A stretch of 64,000 nt of DNA from Thermodesulfobacteriota bacterium (GTDB taxonomy: Bacteria > Desulfobacterota > BSN033 > UBA1163): NCBI GenBank assembly GCA_026415035.1, contig JAOAHX010000002.1:62001-126000 (forward strand), read 5' to 3'. How positions within the stretch are numbered: the stretch's first letter is position 1; every line of letters starts with the position of its first letter. The notes below the pieces were generated by a model. It was not told where the DNA came from and made no database searches. It was given only the letters and a program-made list of their open reading frames with translations. The position numbers were made by a program, and so were the translations under genes. Positions 24,458 through 33,635 of the stretch are shown here, in pieces.

Positions 24458-26874
24458 AGGCTCGGCAGGAAGACCTCGGGTTTTTGGCCCTGCGAAATGG
24501 GGATCATCAGGAGGCGATCAACCTCTTCCTGAGGGCCCTTGAAAGGGGGCCGAGCGCCGAGGCCTATTATGGACTGGGGATGGCCTATCGCCAATTGGAC
24601 AATCGCCCCAAGGCCCTTTGGGCTTTTCACAAGGCCATCGAAATCGATCCCCATCATGCCAAGGCCTCCCATGCCCTCGAGCTTCTTGAGATCGGATCAG
24701 AGGAAGGGATCGAGCCCCCCGTTCCTCTCAAGGCGTTCAACGTCAGGACGTCTTCCGATTACCTTGAGAGGGAGGAGGGAGGACATTGGGAGAAGTTCTT
24801 CATCAAGGGGATCAACCTTGGGTTGGGGCTGCCCGGTTATTTCCCCGGCGAGTTTCCCATTGAAAAAGGCACCTACCTCAAGTGGTTCGAGAAGATTTAC
24901 GAACTCGGCATCAACTCGATTCGCCTCTACACGCTCCACCCCCCTTCGTTCTACGAGGCCCTCTACCAATTTAACCGTCCCCTTCCGAAACTCCGTTTAA
25001 TTCAAGGGATCTGGGTTGAATTGCCCCCTAAGAACGATTTTTTCGAGTCCTCGTATCTGGAGGAAGTCCAGGAGAACGTTCGGCACACGGTGGATGCCAT
25101 TTATGGGAAGCTGACCCTTCCGGAGAAGAAGGGAAGGCCTTCCGGTCGTTATCGCTACGATGTCTCTTCTTTAACCCTTGCCTTTTTGTTTGGCCGAGAA
25201 TGGGAACCCTGCGCGGTCAAGGGCTTTAACGAGAGACAAAAGAGGAGGTTCAAAAGCTATCGGGGGAGTTTTTTGGCCATTGAAGAGGGGACCCCCTTCG
25301 AGGCTTGGATCACCGAGATGGTGGATTATGTGCAGCATTATGAGAAGGAGAGACATGGCCTCTCCCATCCAGTCAGCGTAATCAACTGGCCTACCCTCGA
25401 CCCCCTAATTCATCCGGCGGAATCCACTTATGAAGAGAACCTGGAATTTCAGGGGATCAAGGTCAATCGGGCCCTCTGCAACGAAAATGAAGACGAAGAG
25501 ACCCTGGATCTGACGAAGATCAAGACGCTTCGGGGACCCGGGTTCTTCGCCACCTATCACATCTACCCCTATTACCCCGATTTCATGGTCAATGGATATC
25601 TCCAGGAAGGACATCCCTTTTTGGCCTACCTCCAACAGCTCAAAGCCTACCACGGCCGCCAACCCGTTCTCGTTGGAGAATTCGGCGTCCCGAGCAGCCG
25701 GATCAACGCCCATTGGCATCCCAGGGGATGGCATCAGGGGGGACACTCTGAAAGGCAACAGGGAGAGATCAACGGGACATTGATGAGGGCCATTTATCAG
25801 GCCAAGATGGCAGGGGGGATCCTGTTTTCCTGGTTTGACGAATGGTTTAAGAAAAATTGGCTTTTTCTCCCTTATTACGATCCTTCGGATCGAAAACCCT
25901 ATTGGTACAACCTTCAGGACGCCGAAGAGAACTATGGCCTCCTCTCCGCCTATCCTGGTTACCCGAGAAAAAGGGTCCATCTCTCGGGGGATCGCGCAGA
26001 TTGGCTTGAAGGCCTCCTGCTTTACGAAAAGCAGACGGACCAGATGGTGTTTAAATTTCATGACGGGTTTGACGAGGCCCGATATTTAAAGAGGGTGATG
26101 GCTCAACACGACGAAGGCTTCTTCTACCTCTTTATCGAGACCCAAGGCCCCGTCGATTTTACGAAGGCCCATTATCTGGTGGGGCTCGATACGATCGAGC
26201 CTGATCGAGGAGAATTTGGCCTCCCCCTTAACACCCTTGTGAGGCTTCCCATCGGACTGGAGTTTCTCATTCACCTTGCCGGCAAGGAGAAGAGCCGGAT
26301 GCTCATCTCCAAAGATTACGATAAGTATCTCAACGAAGATCGAGGGGAGATTCTTCCTCAGAGATCCGACCAGGGAGAATGGGTCCTCATGCTTCATAAG
26401 AGCAACGCCCGGAGAATCAGCAAAGACGGGAAGAGGTTCTTCCCTGCCCGGGTCCATTTGACCTCTCTGTTGCGATACGGGAGTTTGGATCCCAAACACC
26501 CAGACTATGACTCCCTGGCGGATTTCTACTTCGTGGACAACAGGATCGAAATTCGTCTCCCCTGGAGCCTTCTCCTCTTCACGGATCCCAGTTCGCGTAG
26601 GGTGCTTTGGAAAGATGGAAATTCCCAATCGAAAAAGACGGAGGGCATCCATGTCCTGGTCTTTTCCTATCGGCCCCAGGGGGGTCACCTCTTCGCCCAA
26701 CCTACCGGGCAGAGAACGAATCTCACCGATTCTTTGCCGGAACGGCTCCGGCGGGATGCGATGAAGGCCTATACGTGGGAGGAATGGGATAAGCCAACCT
26801 ATCATACCGCCCTGAAGCCGGCTTACCATCAATATCAAAAATATTTGCTCAATATCCCAGAGAGGATCGAATGA
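24454..26874 (+). CDS. TPR protein with glycoside-hydrolase-like TIM barrel
   Basis: An 806-residue protein starting at the ATG at 24454 (GGGGGAAG before it), which overlaps the synthase stop as ATGA. Residues 1-75 hold two TPRs (RNGDHQEAINLFLRALERGP; YRQLDNRPKALWAFHKAIEI). Residues about 110-500 resemble a clan GH-A barrel: FFIKGINLGLGLPGYFPGEF, LGINSIRLYTLHPP, FGREWEP (possible acid/base Glu near 249) and PVLVGEFGVPSS (possible nucleophile Glu near 408), with SWFDEWF at the end. The last 300 residues are strand-rich. No signal peptide is visible, so it should be cytoplasmic, which is unexpected for a polymer-trimming enzyme. I do not know a named family for it. Confidence 0.72.
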   Translation: MKARQEDLGFLALRNGDHQEAINLFLRALERGPSAEAYYGLGMAYRQLDNRPKALWAFHKAIEIDPHHAKASHALELLEIGSEEGIEPPVPLKAFNVRTSSDYLEREEGGHWEKFFIKGINLGLGLPGYFPGEFPIEKGTYLKWFEKIYELGINSIRLYTLHPPSFYEALYQFNRPLPKLRLIQGIWVELPPKNDFFESSYLEEVQENVRHTVDAIYGKLTLPEKKGRPSGRYRYDVSSLTLAFLFGREWEPCAVKGFNERQKRRFKSYRGSFLAIEEGTPFEAWITEMVDYVQHYEKERHGLSHPVSVINWPTLDPLIHPAESTYEENLEFQGIKVNRALCNENEDEETLDLTKIKTLRGPGFFATYHIYPYYPDFMVNGYLQEGHPFLAYLQQLKAYHGRQPVLVGEFGVPSSRINAHWHPRGWHQGGHSERQQGEINGTLMRAIYQAKMAGGILFSWFDEWFKKNWLFLPYYDPSDRKPYWYNLQDAEENYGLLSAYPGYPRKRVHLSGDRADWLEGLLLYEKQTDQMVFKFHDGFDEARYLKRVMAQHDEGFFYLFIETQGPVDFTKAHYLVGLDTIEPDRGEFGLPLNTLVRLPIGLEFLIHLAGKEKSRMLISKDYDKYLNEDRGEILPQRSDQGEWVLMLHKSNARRISKDGKRFFPARVHLTSLLRYGSLDPKHPDYDSLADFYFVDNRIEIRLPWSLLLFTDPSSRRVLWKDGNSQSKKTEGIHVLVFSYRPQGGHLFAQPTGQRTNLTDSLPERLRRDAMKAYTWEEWDKPTYHTALKPAYHQYQKYLLNIPERIE

Positions 26875-27647
26875 CCCTCACACGAAGAGACTTTCTGAAA
26901 GGAACCTTGGGGGCCTTCCTGATCTCTCCCGGGAGGGGACGGGACAGGGAGGTGCCTACGAAGAGGATCCCTGTTCTGCTCTATCACGACATCTCCAACT
27001 CGGTCAAAGACGACTACACCCTCTCCCCCGCTCAATTCGCTGCCCAGATGGAATGGCTCTATTCCGAGGGGTACCAGGCCCTCCTGTTTCGTGAGGTTCC
27101 CTCCCTGCCCGAAGAGCAGCTGGAGAGGAAGGTCGTGATCACCTTTGATGACGGATACGCCTCTTTTATCGATTACGCCTTCCCTTTGCTCCAGAGCTAT
27201 CAGTTCAAAGCCATTTTGAACCCCATCGGCGCCCACGTAGGGACCTTTATTCCTATGGGAACCAACCGGCCCCTTCTCAGCTGGGATGAGTACCGATATC
27301 TCTTGAAAACCGGGCTGGTGGAACTGGGATGCCACACTTATGAACTCCATCATTCGAAAGGGGCCCTATCTGTATCGGCATCGAGGTTGGAGAGCGACCT
27401 GCAGCGATTCCAGGAGGTGGCCCAGCGGGAGACCGGCCGGAGGGTTCAAATCTTGGCCTGGCCTTACGGATATTTTGATCGACAGAGTGTCCGGGTCGCC
27501 AAGAAGGTGGGATTTCAGTATCTCCTAACCTCGGAGGAAGGGCTCTTTGAGAGGGCTTCAGGATGGGATCGGATTCCAAGATTAAATATAAATTATAAGC
27601 TCGACCTGGTCTCCTTTAAGCAATATCTTGGGAGGAAAGAACAGTGA
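26871..27647 (+). CDS. Polysaccharide deacetylase (NodB-like), Tat-exported
   Basis: A 258-residue NodB-homology protein. It opens with TRRDFLKG, a good twin-arginine signal, and then VLLYHDISNSV as in PgaB-type enzymes. The metal-site motifs are TFDDGYASF (motif 1, catalytic Asp and metal Asp) and GCHTYELHH (metal histidines). WPYGYFD matches a later conserved motif. It should remove N-acetyl groups from the nascent polymer in the periplasm. Start and stop overlap both neighbours by 4 nt (ATGA and GTGA). Confidence 0.88.
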   Translation: MTLTRRDFLKGTLGAFLISPGRGRDREVPTKRIPVLLYHDISNSVKDDYTLSPAQFAAQMEWLYSEGYQALLFREVPSLPEEQLERKVVITFDDGYASFIDYAFPLLQSYQFKAILNPIGAHVGTFIPMGTNRPLLSWDEYRYLLKTGLVELGCHTYELHHSKGALSVSASRLESDLQRFQEVAQRETGRRVQILAWPYGYFDRQSVRVAKKVGFQYLLTSEEGLFERASGWDRIPRLNINYKLDLVSFKQYLGRKEQ

Positions 27648-29224
27648 AGAATAAAGGGTGGGTCATCGGGCTCCTCCTTCTCTGGAAGACCTCCCTCTGC
27701 GGGGCTGACACACCGGGGGAGGTGTCCGGGGAAGGACCCTACGGAAAAGGGATCGAAACCCATCCCCCGGTCCTAAGATCGTCCCAGGAGGACAGGGAAG
27801 GGGCGAGGCGCCATTACGAGTTGGGCCGGGCATGGGCAATTCGGGAAGATTTTAGAAAGGCAGGAGAAGAGTATCTCAAAGCCCTCTCCCTCCATCGGAT
27901 GGGTTTCACGGAGGAGGAGAGATTCCAGATGGCCCTTCACCTCTCCTGGGGGGGGTATCTTAAAGAAGCGATGGATCTGCTCTCCGAGATCCTCCGAGCC
28001 AATCCCGACCATCTCGATGCAAGGATTCATTTGGCCCGCTGCCTCTCCTGGGCAGGACGATTCCGAGACGCCTTAAGAGAAGCCGATTCCGTCTTACAAA
28101 AATACCCTGCCCATCGAGAGGCCCGATTCATTCAGGCCAATGTGTGGAGATGGAGGGGAGAGTTTCGAAGGGCCATTTCTCTTTACCACGAGTTGTTGAG
28201 AGAGAAAGAGGACTTCGATATCCGCCTGGGGTTGACCTACGCCCTGCTGCTCCGGGGGGATCGGAAGGGAGCTCAAGAGAGCGCGTCCCTGTTGAGGCCC
28301 AATTACCCTTACCAGGAGAGGGAATTAGCAAAGATTCGGGAGGAGATCAGGAAAAGAACGGCTCCTTTCTTAGAAGGACGTTCTCAATTCTATAGCGATT
28401 CGGATCACAACCGACTGCTACGATTCGCCCTCTCCGGAGGGGGATGGATCGATTCTTGGGAGGTGGCCCTCCATCTGACGGAAACCCATGCCCGAGACAA
28501 GTTCAGGGACCACCAGAGCGAGGAGGTTTCTTTTAGCGTCTATTCGAAGCCCTTTGAATCCCTGAGGGTAGGAGGGGGAATGGGGGTTACGCAACTCCGT
28601 CATCGGGAGTCGGATCATTACTTGGCCGGCGGTCTCAACGTCGATGTGGATCTTTTCCGCGGGACGATCGGGGCGAGGGTTTCTCGTGCCGTATTGGTGG
28701 ATACCGCCCAGTTAATCGAGAATCGAATCCGGGTCACTCAAGGGAGCTTACAATGCTCCCAGAACCTGGGAGAGGGTATTTCCTTCTATGGTAGCTACAC
28801 TTATCGGGATTATTCGGACCGCAACCATTCCCACGATGTTCAGTTGATTCCCCGGTATATCCTCCTGCAGAAAGACCCGAGGTTTGTCCTGGGTTATCGC
28901 TTCAGGTATCTCGATTTCGAGAGGCAGACCCGAAGGGGGTACTTCGATCCGGATCGTTTCCTTTCCCATCAACTCTTGGTCACTTTGGGGTTTGAGGGAG
29001 ATCGCTATGCCCTCCTTCTCGAACCATATGTGGGGTATCAATCCTTTCGGCGATACGGGACCCCGCATCACGATCTTATCGTTGGCGGAGCAGGGAACTT
29101 CCAGTATCGTATCGGAAAGAGGTTCGACCTCCTTTTGGCCACCGAGGCCGGAAACGACGCTTTGGGGGCCGCCTCGGGTTTCAAATATTATCAATTCACT
29201 TTAGGGTTAAAGGCTCATTTTTAG
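27644..29224 (+). CDS. TPR plus outer-membrane beta-barrel protein (YaiO-like exporter)
   Basis: A 526-residue protein starting at a GTG that overlaps the deacetylase stop. A short signal peptide (WVIGLLLLWKTSLCGAD) leads to TPR-like repeats at about residues 50-230 (RAWAIREDFRKAGEEYLKAL, HLARCLSWAGRFRDALREAD). From about 245 to the end the sequence alternates as amphipathic strands with aromatic ends and finishes in LGLKAHF, the C-terminal Phe used for beta-barrel assembly. The architecture matches YaiO-type and PgaA-type proteins: periplasmic TPRs plus an outer-membrane pore through which the polymer leaves. Confidence 0.82.
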   Translation: MKNKGWVIGLLLLWKTSLCGADTPGEVSGEGPYGKGIETHPPVLRSSQEDREGARRHYELGRAWAIREDFRKAGEEYLKALSLHRMGFTEEERFQMALHLSWGGYLKEAMDLLSEILRANPDHLDARIHLARCLSWAGRFRDALREADSVLQKYPAHREARFIQANVWRWRGEFRRAISLYHELLREKEDFDIRLGLTYALLLRGDRKGAQESASLLRPNYPYQERELAKIREEIRKRTAPFLEGRSQFYSDSDHNRLLRFALSGGGWIDSWEVALHLTETHARDKFRDHQSEEVSFSVYSKPFESLRVGGGMGVTQLRHRESDHYLAGGLNVDVDLFRGTIGARVSRAVLVDTAQLIENRIRVTQGSLQCSQNLGEGISFYGSYTYRDYSDRNHSHDVQLIPRYILLQKDPRFVLGYRFRYLDFERQTRRGYFDPDRFLSHQLLVTLGFEGDRYALLLEPYVGYQSFRRYGTPHHDLIVGGAGNFQYRIGKRFDLLLATEAGNDALGAASGFKYYQFTLGLKAHF

Positions 29225-29274
29225 AGCCCAGGGCCTTTTCCTCCCTCTCCCAGATGATTTTAAAGGAAAGAAGG

Positions 29275-30195
29275 TCACGGACCTTTGATAAAAGCCTCGA
29301 GCTCTTTTCTCGAGGGCAAGGAGGGTTGGGCGCCCAGTTTGGTGGTGGCGAGGGCGCCAGCGGCGTTGGCAAACCTCAATGCCTCTCGGATCGATTCCCC
29401 TTCCGAGAGGGCGCAAGAGAGGCCTCCCAAGAAGGCATCGCCTGCGGCCGTCGTATCGACCGCCTTCACCTTGAAGGCCTTCATCCGGATTTCCTCTTTA
29501 TCGTTCTTGAAGTAAAGGCCTTTTTGGCCCAGCGTGACCACCACATTCTTCACACCCATCCTCAATAATCTCTCGGCGATCTTCGGCAGGTCCTGATCGC
29601 TCCTCATCCTCATTCCAGCCAGGGCCTGGGCCTCCAGCTCGTTGGGCACGAGGTAGTCGATCTTGGCGAGGACCTCCCCTGAAAGCGGGTGGGCGGGGGA
29701 GGGGTTGAGTAGCGTGAGGAGGCCGTGAGTTTTGGCTATGTCCAGGCTCAGGGATACGACATCGAGAGGGACCTCCAGCTGAAGGACGAGGAGGCGTGCC
29801 TTCGGAAAAAAGGGGGTGCATCGCCTGATGTCTTCCACCGAGAGTTGGGCATTGGATCCCTGAAAGACGACGATCCTGTTCTCCCCTTTCGGGTCAAGCT
29901 CGATGAAGGCCATCCCCGTGGGGACCTTCCGGTCCAGAAAGATCGTCTTCGGGTCGAGACCCTTTTCGACCAGGTAGCGGCGATAGGCTTTTCCGTAATG
30001 GTCGTTGCCCAAGCGGGTGATCAGGGCGACCTCGGCGCCCAGCAGTTTTGCGGCGATGGCCTGATTGGCGCCCTTTCCGCCGAAGACGGTCGCAAGGCCC
30101 TCGGCCCGGAGGGTCTCTCCGGGGCGGTTAAAGCGGGGGACCCTCAGGATGAAGTCCACGTTCGAACTGCCGACGACGAGAACGAGGTTCGACAT
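29275..30195 (-). CDS. rbsK: Ribokinase
   Basis: A 306-residue PfkB-family sugar kinase with ribokinase features: GSSNVDFILRVPRFNRPGET at the start, FGGKGANQAIAAKLLG, VPTGMAFIELD, and the anion-hole/catalytic motif DTTAAGDAF, in which the first Gly of the usual DTxGAGD is Ala. It lies directly after a nucleoside hydrolase gene on the same strand, so together they would salvage ribose from nucleosides as ribose 5-phosphate. It is convergent with the polysaccharide operon. Confidence 0.88.
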   Translation of the reverse strand: MSNLVLVVGSSNVDFILRVPRFNRPGETLRAEGLATVFGGKGANQAIAAKLLGAEVALITRLGNDHYGKAYRRYLVEKGLDPKTIFLDRKVPTGMAFIELDPKGENRIVVFQGSNAQLSVEDIRRCTPFFPKARLLVLQLEVPLDVVSLSLDIAKTHGLLTLLNPSPAHPLSGEVLAKIDYLVPNELEAQALAGMRMRSDQDLPKIAERLLRMGVKNVVVTLGQKGLYFKNDKEEIRMKAFKVKAVDTTAAGDAFLGGLSCALSEGESIREALRFANAAGALATTKLGAQPSLPSRKELEAFIKGP

Positions 30196-30214
30196 CCTCC
30201 CGCCTCCAAGGGGA

Positions 30215-31144
30215 TCAAGGGTTCAACCTTGAGATGAAAAGGCTTAAAAACCGCTCTCTCTCCACTCCGAGACAGACCCCAAGCTCCGGCCCCTGTCTCC
30301 CTTCCGTGATCCTTCCCCAACCCTCTCCTTCTTCGGTTTGGACGCAGAGGCGGAGTTTTTCCTTTGTGGCCAGTCCGGGATCGATCACGACGCCGACCGC
30401 GAGGGGGTCGTGAAGGAAGACCCTCTCCCTGTTTCGGAACCTCCTGGCCTTGGGGTCGTAGCCCGTGGCCTCCATGAGGAACTGGGAGAAGGGAGTTCCA
30501 ATGGGTCGGATCCTTTCCTCCATCGCCTCGGGGGTGAGAAAGACCTGGTGCGTGACATCGAGGGGAACCAACGTGGTCGGAATTCCCGATTCGAAAACAA
30601 TTTGAGCGGCTACTGGATCGGAGTAGATATTGAATTCAGCAAAAGGGGTCACATTGCCCCGCGTCCGGACCGCCCCTCCCATGAGGACGATCTCTCGGAG
30701 AAGTTTCATCCCCTCCGGGTCCTTCTCCATTGCCAAAGCTAGGTTGGTGGGCGGTCCGATGGCGATGAGGGTCACTTCTCGAGGATGTCGCCGGGCCATA
30801 CGGGTGAAGAGTTCGTCTGCAGGTCCGGGAAAGAGGCTCCACCACGTCTCGTCCCCTTTGAAGTCGAGCGTGGCCTCGCCCAATCCCGTCTTCCCGTGAA
30901 CCGAATGGGCGTATAGGGCCCTGCCTTTCAGGGGGCGGTCCGCCCCCTTAGCGATGAGCGGTTTGTGATCCGGTCGGATCAGGGCGAGGACCTTCTGGAT
31001 GTTTTCAAAGACCGCCTCCAGCGGGACGTTCCCGTTCACGCCGCTCACCGCTAAGACCTCCAGCTCAGGGGAATGGAAGGCGAGGATCAGGGCGAGGGCA
31101 TCGTCCACGCCGACGTCACAGTCGATGATCACTTTCTTGGCCAT
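30215..31144 (-). CDS. Inosine-uridine-preferring nucleoside hydrolase
   Basis: A 309-residue nucleoside N-ribohydrolase. The calcium-binding N-terminus is IIDCDVGVDDALAL (the DxDxxxDD signature), followed by LEVLAVSGVNGN and, near 150-175, IVLMGGAVRTRGNVTPFAEFNIYSDP, where a conserved Asn-x-x-x-D block contacts ribose. HDPLAV near residue 245 supplies the usual active-site His and Asp. It should cleave nucleosides to base and ribose, feeding the ribokinase 20 nt downstream. Confidence 0.9.
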   Translation of the reverse strand: MAKKVIIDCDVGVDDALALILAFHSPELEVLAVSGVNGNVPLEAVFENIQKVLALIRPDHKPLIAKGADRPLKGRALYAHSVHGKTGLGEATLDFKGDETWWSLFPGPADELFTRMARRHPREVTLIAIGPPTNLALAMEKDPEGMKLLREIVLMGGAVRTRGNVTPFAEFNIYSDPVAAQIVFESGIPTTLVPLDVTHQVFLTPEAMEERIRPIGTPFSQFLMEATGYDPKARRFRNRERVFLHDPLAVGVVIDPGLATKEKLRLCVQTEEGEGWGRITEGRQGPELGVCLGVERERFLSLFISRLNP

Positions 31145-31185
31145 CGGGCCTCCTCTGAAAAAAATTCCGGTCTCGGGCCCGCCCT

Positions 31186-32376
31186 TCAGGGATGGGGGGA
31201 GACCGAAATCTCCATGGGCTTTCCCTCCCGGAGGATCAAGAAGAGGATCCCTTTTCCCGATCCGGTCCGGGTCACGGCGTCATGGAGGTCCTGCAATCTC
31301 AGGATTTCCTGTTCATTCACCCGGAGGATCCTATCGCCAGGAAGCAGCCCTGCCTTTTCTGCGGGGCTATCGGGCAAGATCCGTTCGATGAGCACGCCCG
31401 GGGTTTCCGAGGCCTTAAGAACGAGGCCGATCCGCGGCCTCCTCTTCTCAGGTGCAGAAGGGTGGGTGAGCCAGAGATAGTCAGCCGGGGGGCGGGAGAT
31501 TTGGGAGAACATCGGGTCCTTCTGGATCTCTTTGCCCCATTCTCTTAAGAGGATCGTCTTGTAGGGAAGAGGGGACCTCCGGAAGAACCGCTCGGGGATC
31601 CCGAACCGATAGATGATATGGCCGGCGCCAGCGATCACGACGATCGTCTTTCCCTCTCCCTCGGGAGAGCTTAGAAAGTTCGAGAGGGTTTCGGCCATCC
31701 CTTCATCCCAGAGGACCTGGGCAAGATAGAACCGTTCGAAATCTTTCGCCAGTCCGCCTTCGTGACCCCGGTAGATGGATTCGATGTAGCTGCGGTGGAG
31801 CGGGTGGCCAAGGTCCATCTCCGGAAGGCCCTTCCTCTCTTCTTCCGAAAGGCTATCGATTCCTCCCTGGGCGGCTTTCCTCACCAGTTCCCTCGGGACA
31901 TTGAGGGCAAGGACCTTGAGACCCCGGTCCCTCGCCTCGTCGAGGAGGCCTTTGTAGAGCCGATAATCCATCCCCCACGTGGTCTCCCACTCTATCTGGC
32001 GGAGAAACTCCTCCTCGCTGAGAAGCCCCTTGGTCCACCGATCGAGGAGGGGTTGTTGGGGCCTCTGGAACATCTCCATGGCGATGACGACCGCTTTTCC
32101 CTGGTCCACAAGCGCCCGGATGATCCTCCTCTGGATCTGGTGATGCTCCATCTGATCGTGGGATTCTCCGGTGAAGATCACCCTTGCCCCTCGCAACTCT
32201 TCCATCAATTGCGGAAAGGAGAGCCTCCCGCCATCCGAGAGCCTGAAGATCTCCTCCGCATGAGGGGGAGGGGGGTTAAGCGAGATCTTCGCAACCCAGG
32301 AAGGGGGAGAGGGTTTCAAACAACTGAGAAAGAGGAGGGGAAGAAAGGCGGTGAGGAGAAGGCCCGGGGATTTCAT
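31186..32376 (-). CDS. ChaN-family lipoprotein fused to a PDZ domain
   Basis: A 396-residue lipoprotein: signal peptide with lipobox LFLSC. Residues about 45-295 are a ChaN/EreA-like domain with IFTGESHDQMEHHQ, AVVIAMEMFQRP, and VIAGAGHIIYRFGIP; ChaN binds haem and relatives are iron-regulated. Residues about 310-396 are a PDZ domain (GVLIERILPDSPAEKAGLLPG). The fusion suggests docking to a C-terminal peptide of an envelope protein. The second ATG at 32376 is chosen because a TATAAT lies only 7 nt before it, so the mRNA may be leaderless; the first ATG (32385) overlaps that -10 box. Confidence 0.85.
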   Translation of the reverse strand: MKSPGLLLTAFLPLLFLSCLKPSPPSWVAKISLNPPPPHAEEIFRLSDGGRLSFPQLMEELRGARVIFTGESHDQMEHHQIQRRIIRALVDQGKAVVIAMEMFQRPQQPLLDRWTKGLLSEEEFLRQIEWETTWGMDYRLYKGLLDEARDRGLKVLALNVPRELVRKAAQGGIDSLSEEERKGLPEMDLGHPLHRSYIESIYRGHEGGLAKDFERFYLAQVLWDEGMAETLSNFLSSPEGEGKTIVVIAGAGHIIYRFGIPERFFRRSPLPYKTILLREWGKEIQKDPMFSQISRPPADYLWLTHPSAPEKRRPRIGLVLKASETPGVLIERILPDSPAEKAGLLPGDRILRVNEQEILRLQDLHDAVTRTGSGKGILFLILREGKPMEISVSPHP

Positions 32377-32383
32377 TAAATTC

Positions 32384-32389
32384 ATTATA
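32384..32389 (-). promoter_or_regulatory. -10 box of the chaN-like gene (leaderless transcript)
   Basis: A perfect TATAAT at 32389-32384 (minus) ends 7 nt before the ATG at 32376, so transcription should start at or within a base or two of the A of that codon. No good -35 is visible at normal spacing. Confidence 0.5.
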
Positions 32390-32496
32390 ACATCCTCGGA
32401 TAGACCACGGGTAGTCGAAGGAGGAGGCCTCTCCTTGAAGGCCGAGGGGAATTATGATATCCATCTTTTGAAGTCGCCCTCGGAGGAGAGAAGGAT

Positions 32497-33570
32497 ATGA
32501 GAAAGGGGCTGTTCGTGATCGGATGGGTTTGCTTCATCCTCTTGGGAGGGGGGAGCTTTGCGATCGGTCAGACCCCTCCGGGCCCATCTGAAGGGGTTTC
32601 CCTACAGAGATCCCAGGAAACCGTCAGGGCTTTGACCGAGAGGATCGCGACCCTTGAAGCCACCCTCTCCCAACTTTACACCGAGGTGGAGGCGCTTCGC
32701 AACGCCTTGCGGAGCCTCCAGATCCGACCTCCCCTGACCTCTTATAAACTACCGCGGGAGGTGACCCTATGCGGGGAGAGGATCCCTCTCGAAGAGCGAT
32801 CGGTCTGGGAAAATCTCGACCGGGAATTCCTCATCGCCCTCGACAACCACGCCCAGATCCTCCTTTGGATGAAACGGGCCAGGCGGTACTTCCCGTTGAT
32901 CGAAAAACGGCTCAAGGAGATGAATCTTCCCAGCGATCTCAAGTATGTCACCATCGTTGAGAGCGCTCTCAGACCCTATGCGGTCTCCTCCGCCGGAGCG
33001 GCTGGGATTTGGCAATTCATTCCAACGACAGGGGAGAAGTATGGGATGAGAAGGACCAAGGGGCTTGACGAGCGATTCGATTTTTTCAAGGCCACCGAAG
33101 GGGCCTTGAATTATCTGAAGGCGCTCTATGAGGAGTTCGGAAGCTGGTCCCTAGCCTTGGCGGCCTACAATGCCGGGGAAAAACGGATACGACAGGAGAT
33201 CGACCTTCAGAAAACCACCCGTTACTACTCTCTCGATCTCCCCCTTGAGACCGAACGATATGTCTACAAGATTGCGGTAGCCAAGCTGATCCTCTCCGAT
33301 CCCGGAAGGTTCGGTTTCCATCTGGACGAGGAGGACCTCTATGAGCCTCTCCGTCTGGAGCGGGTCCAGATCGAGCTATCGCAACCTCTCCCCCTGATCG
33401 AAGTGGCCAAGGCCATCGGAGCTTCCTACAAAGAGGTCAAGGAGATGAACCTCCACTTTTCGGCGGAGTCCATTCCCACGGGTCACCACTTTCTCAATCT
33501 GCCCCAAGGGACCTCGGAGCGGTTCCTGGGCTTCTTCTCCCAGTGGCAAAAGGAGGTTCAAAGGAAATAG
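32497..33570 (+). CDS. Membrane-bound lytic murein transglycosylase (MltD-like)
   Basis: A 357-residue secreted protein with signal peptide (LFVIGWVCFILLGGGSFAIG), a short coiled-coil (VRALTERIATLEATLSQLY) and an SLT domain: VTIVESALRPYAVSSAGAAG holds the catalytic Glu, followed by GIWQFIPTTGEKYG, ALNYLKALYEEFGSWSLALA and AYNAGE. The C-terminal LPLIEVAKAIGASYKEVKEMN looks like a single LysM-like or DUF-type peptidoglycan-binding unit. It cleaves glycan strands with anhydromuramyl formation. Ribosome site GGAGAGAAGG is close to the ATG. Confidence 0.88.
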   Translation: MRKGLFVIGWVCFILLGGGSFAIGQTPPGPSEGVSLQRSQETVRALTERIATLEATLSQLYTEVEALRNALRSLQIRPPLTSYKLPREVTLCGERIPLEERSVWENLDREFLIALDNHAQILLWMKRARRYFPLIEKRLKEMNLPSDLKYVTIVESALRPYAVSSAGAAGIWQFIPTTGEKYGMRRTKGLDERFDFFKATEGALNYLKALYEEFGSWSLALAAYNAGEKRIRQEIDLQKTTRYYSLDLPLETERYVYKIAVAKLILSDPGRFGFHLDEEDLYEPLRLERVQIELSQPLPLIEVAKAIGASYKEVKEMNLHFSAESIPTGHHFLNLPQGTSERFLGFFSQWQKEVQRK

Positions 33571-33635
33571 GCCCGTTGGTCGGGTTGAATTTCTTGGCGA
33601 AAAGGCCTATCCTTGTTTCCGGAGGTTGTCGTTCC

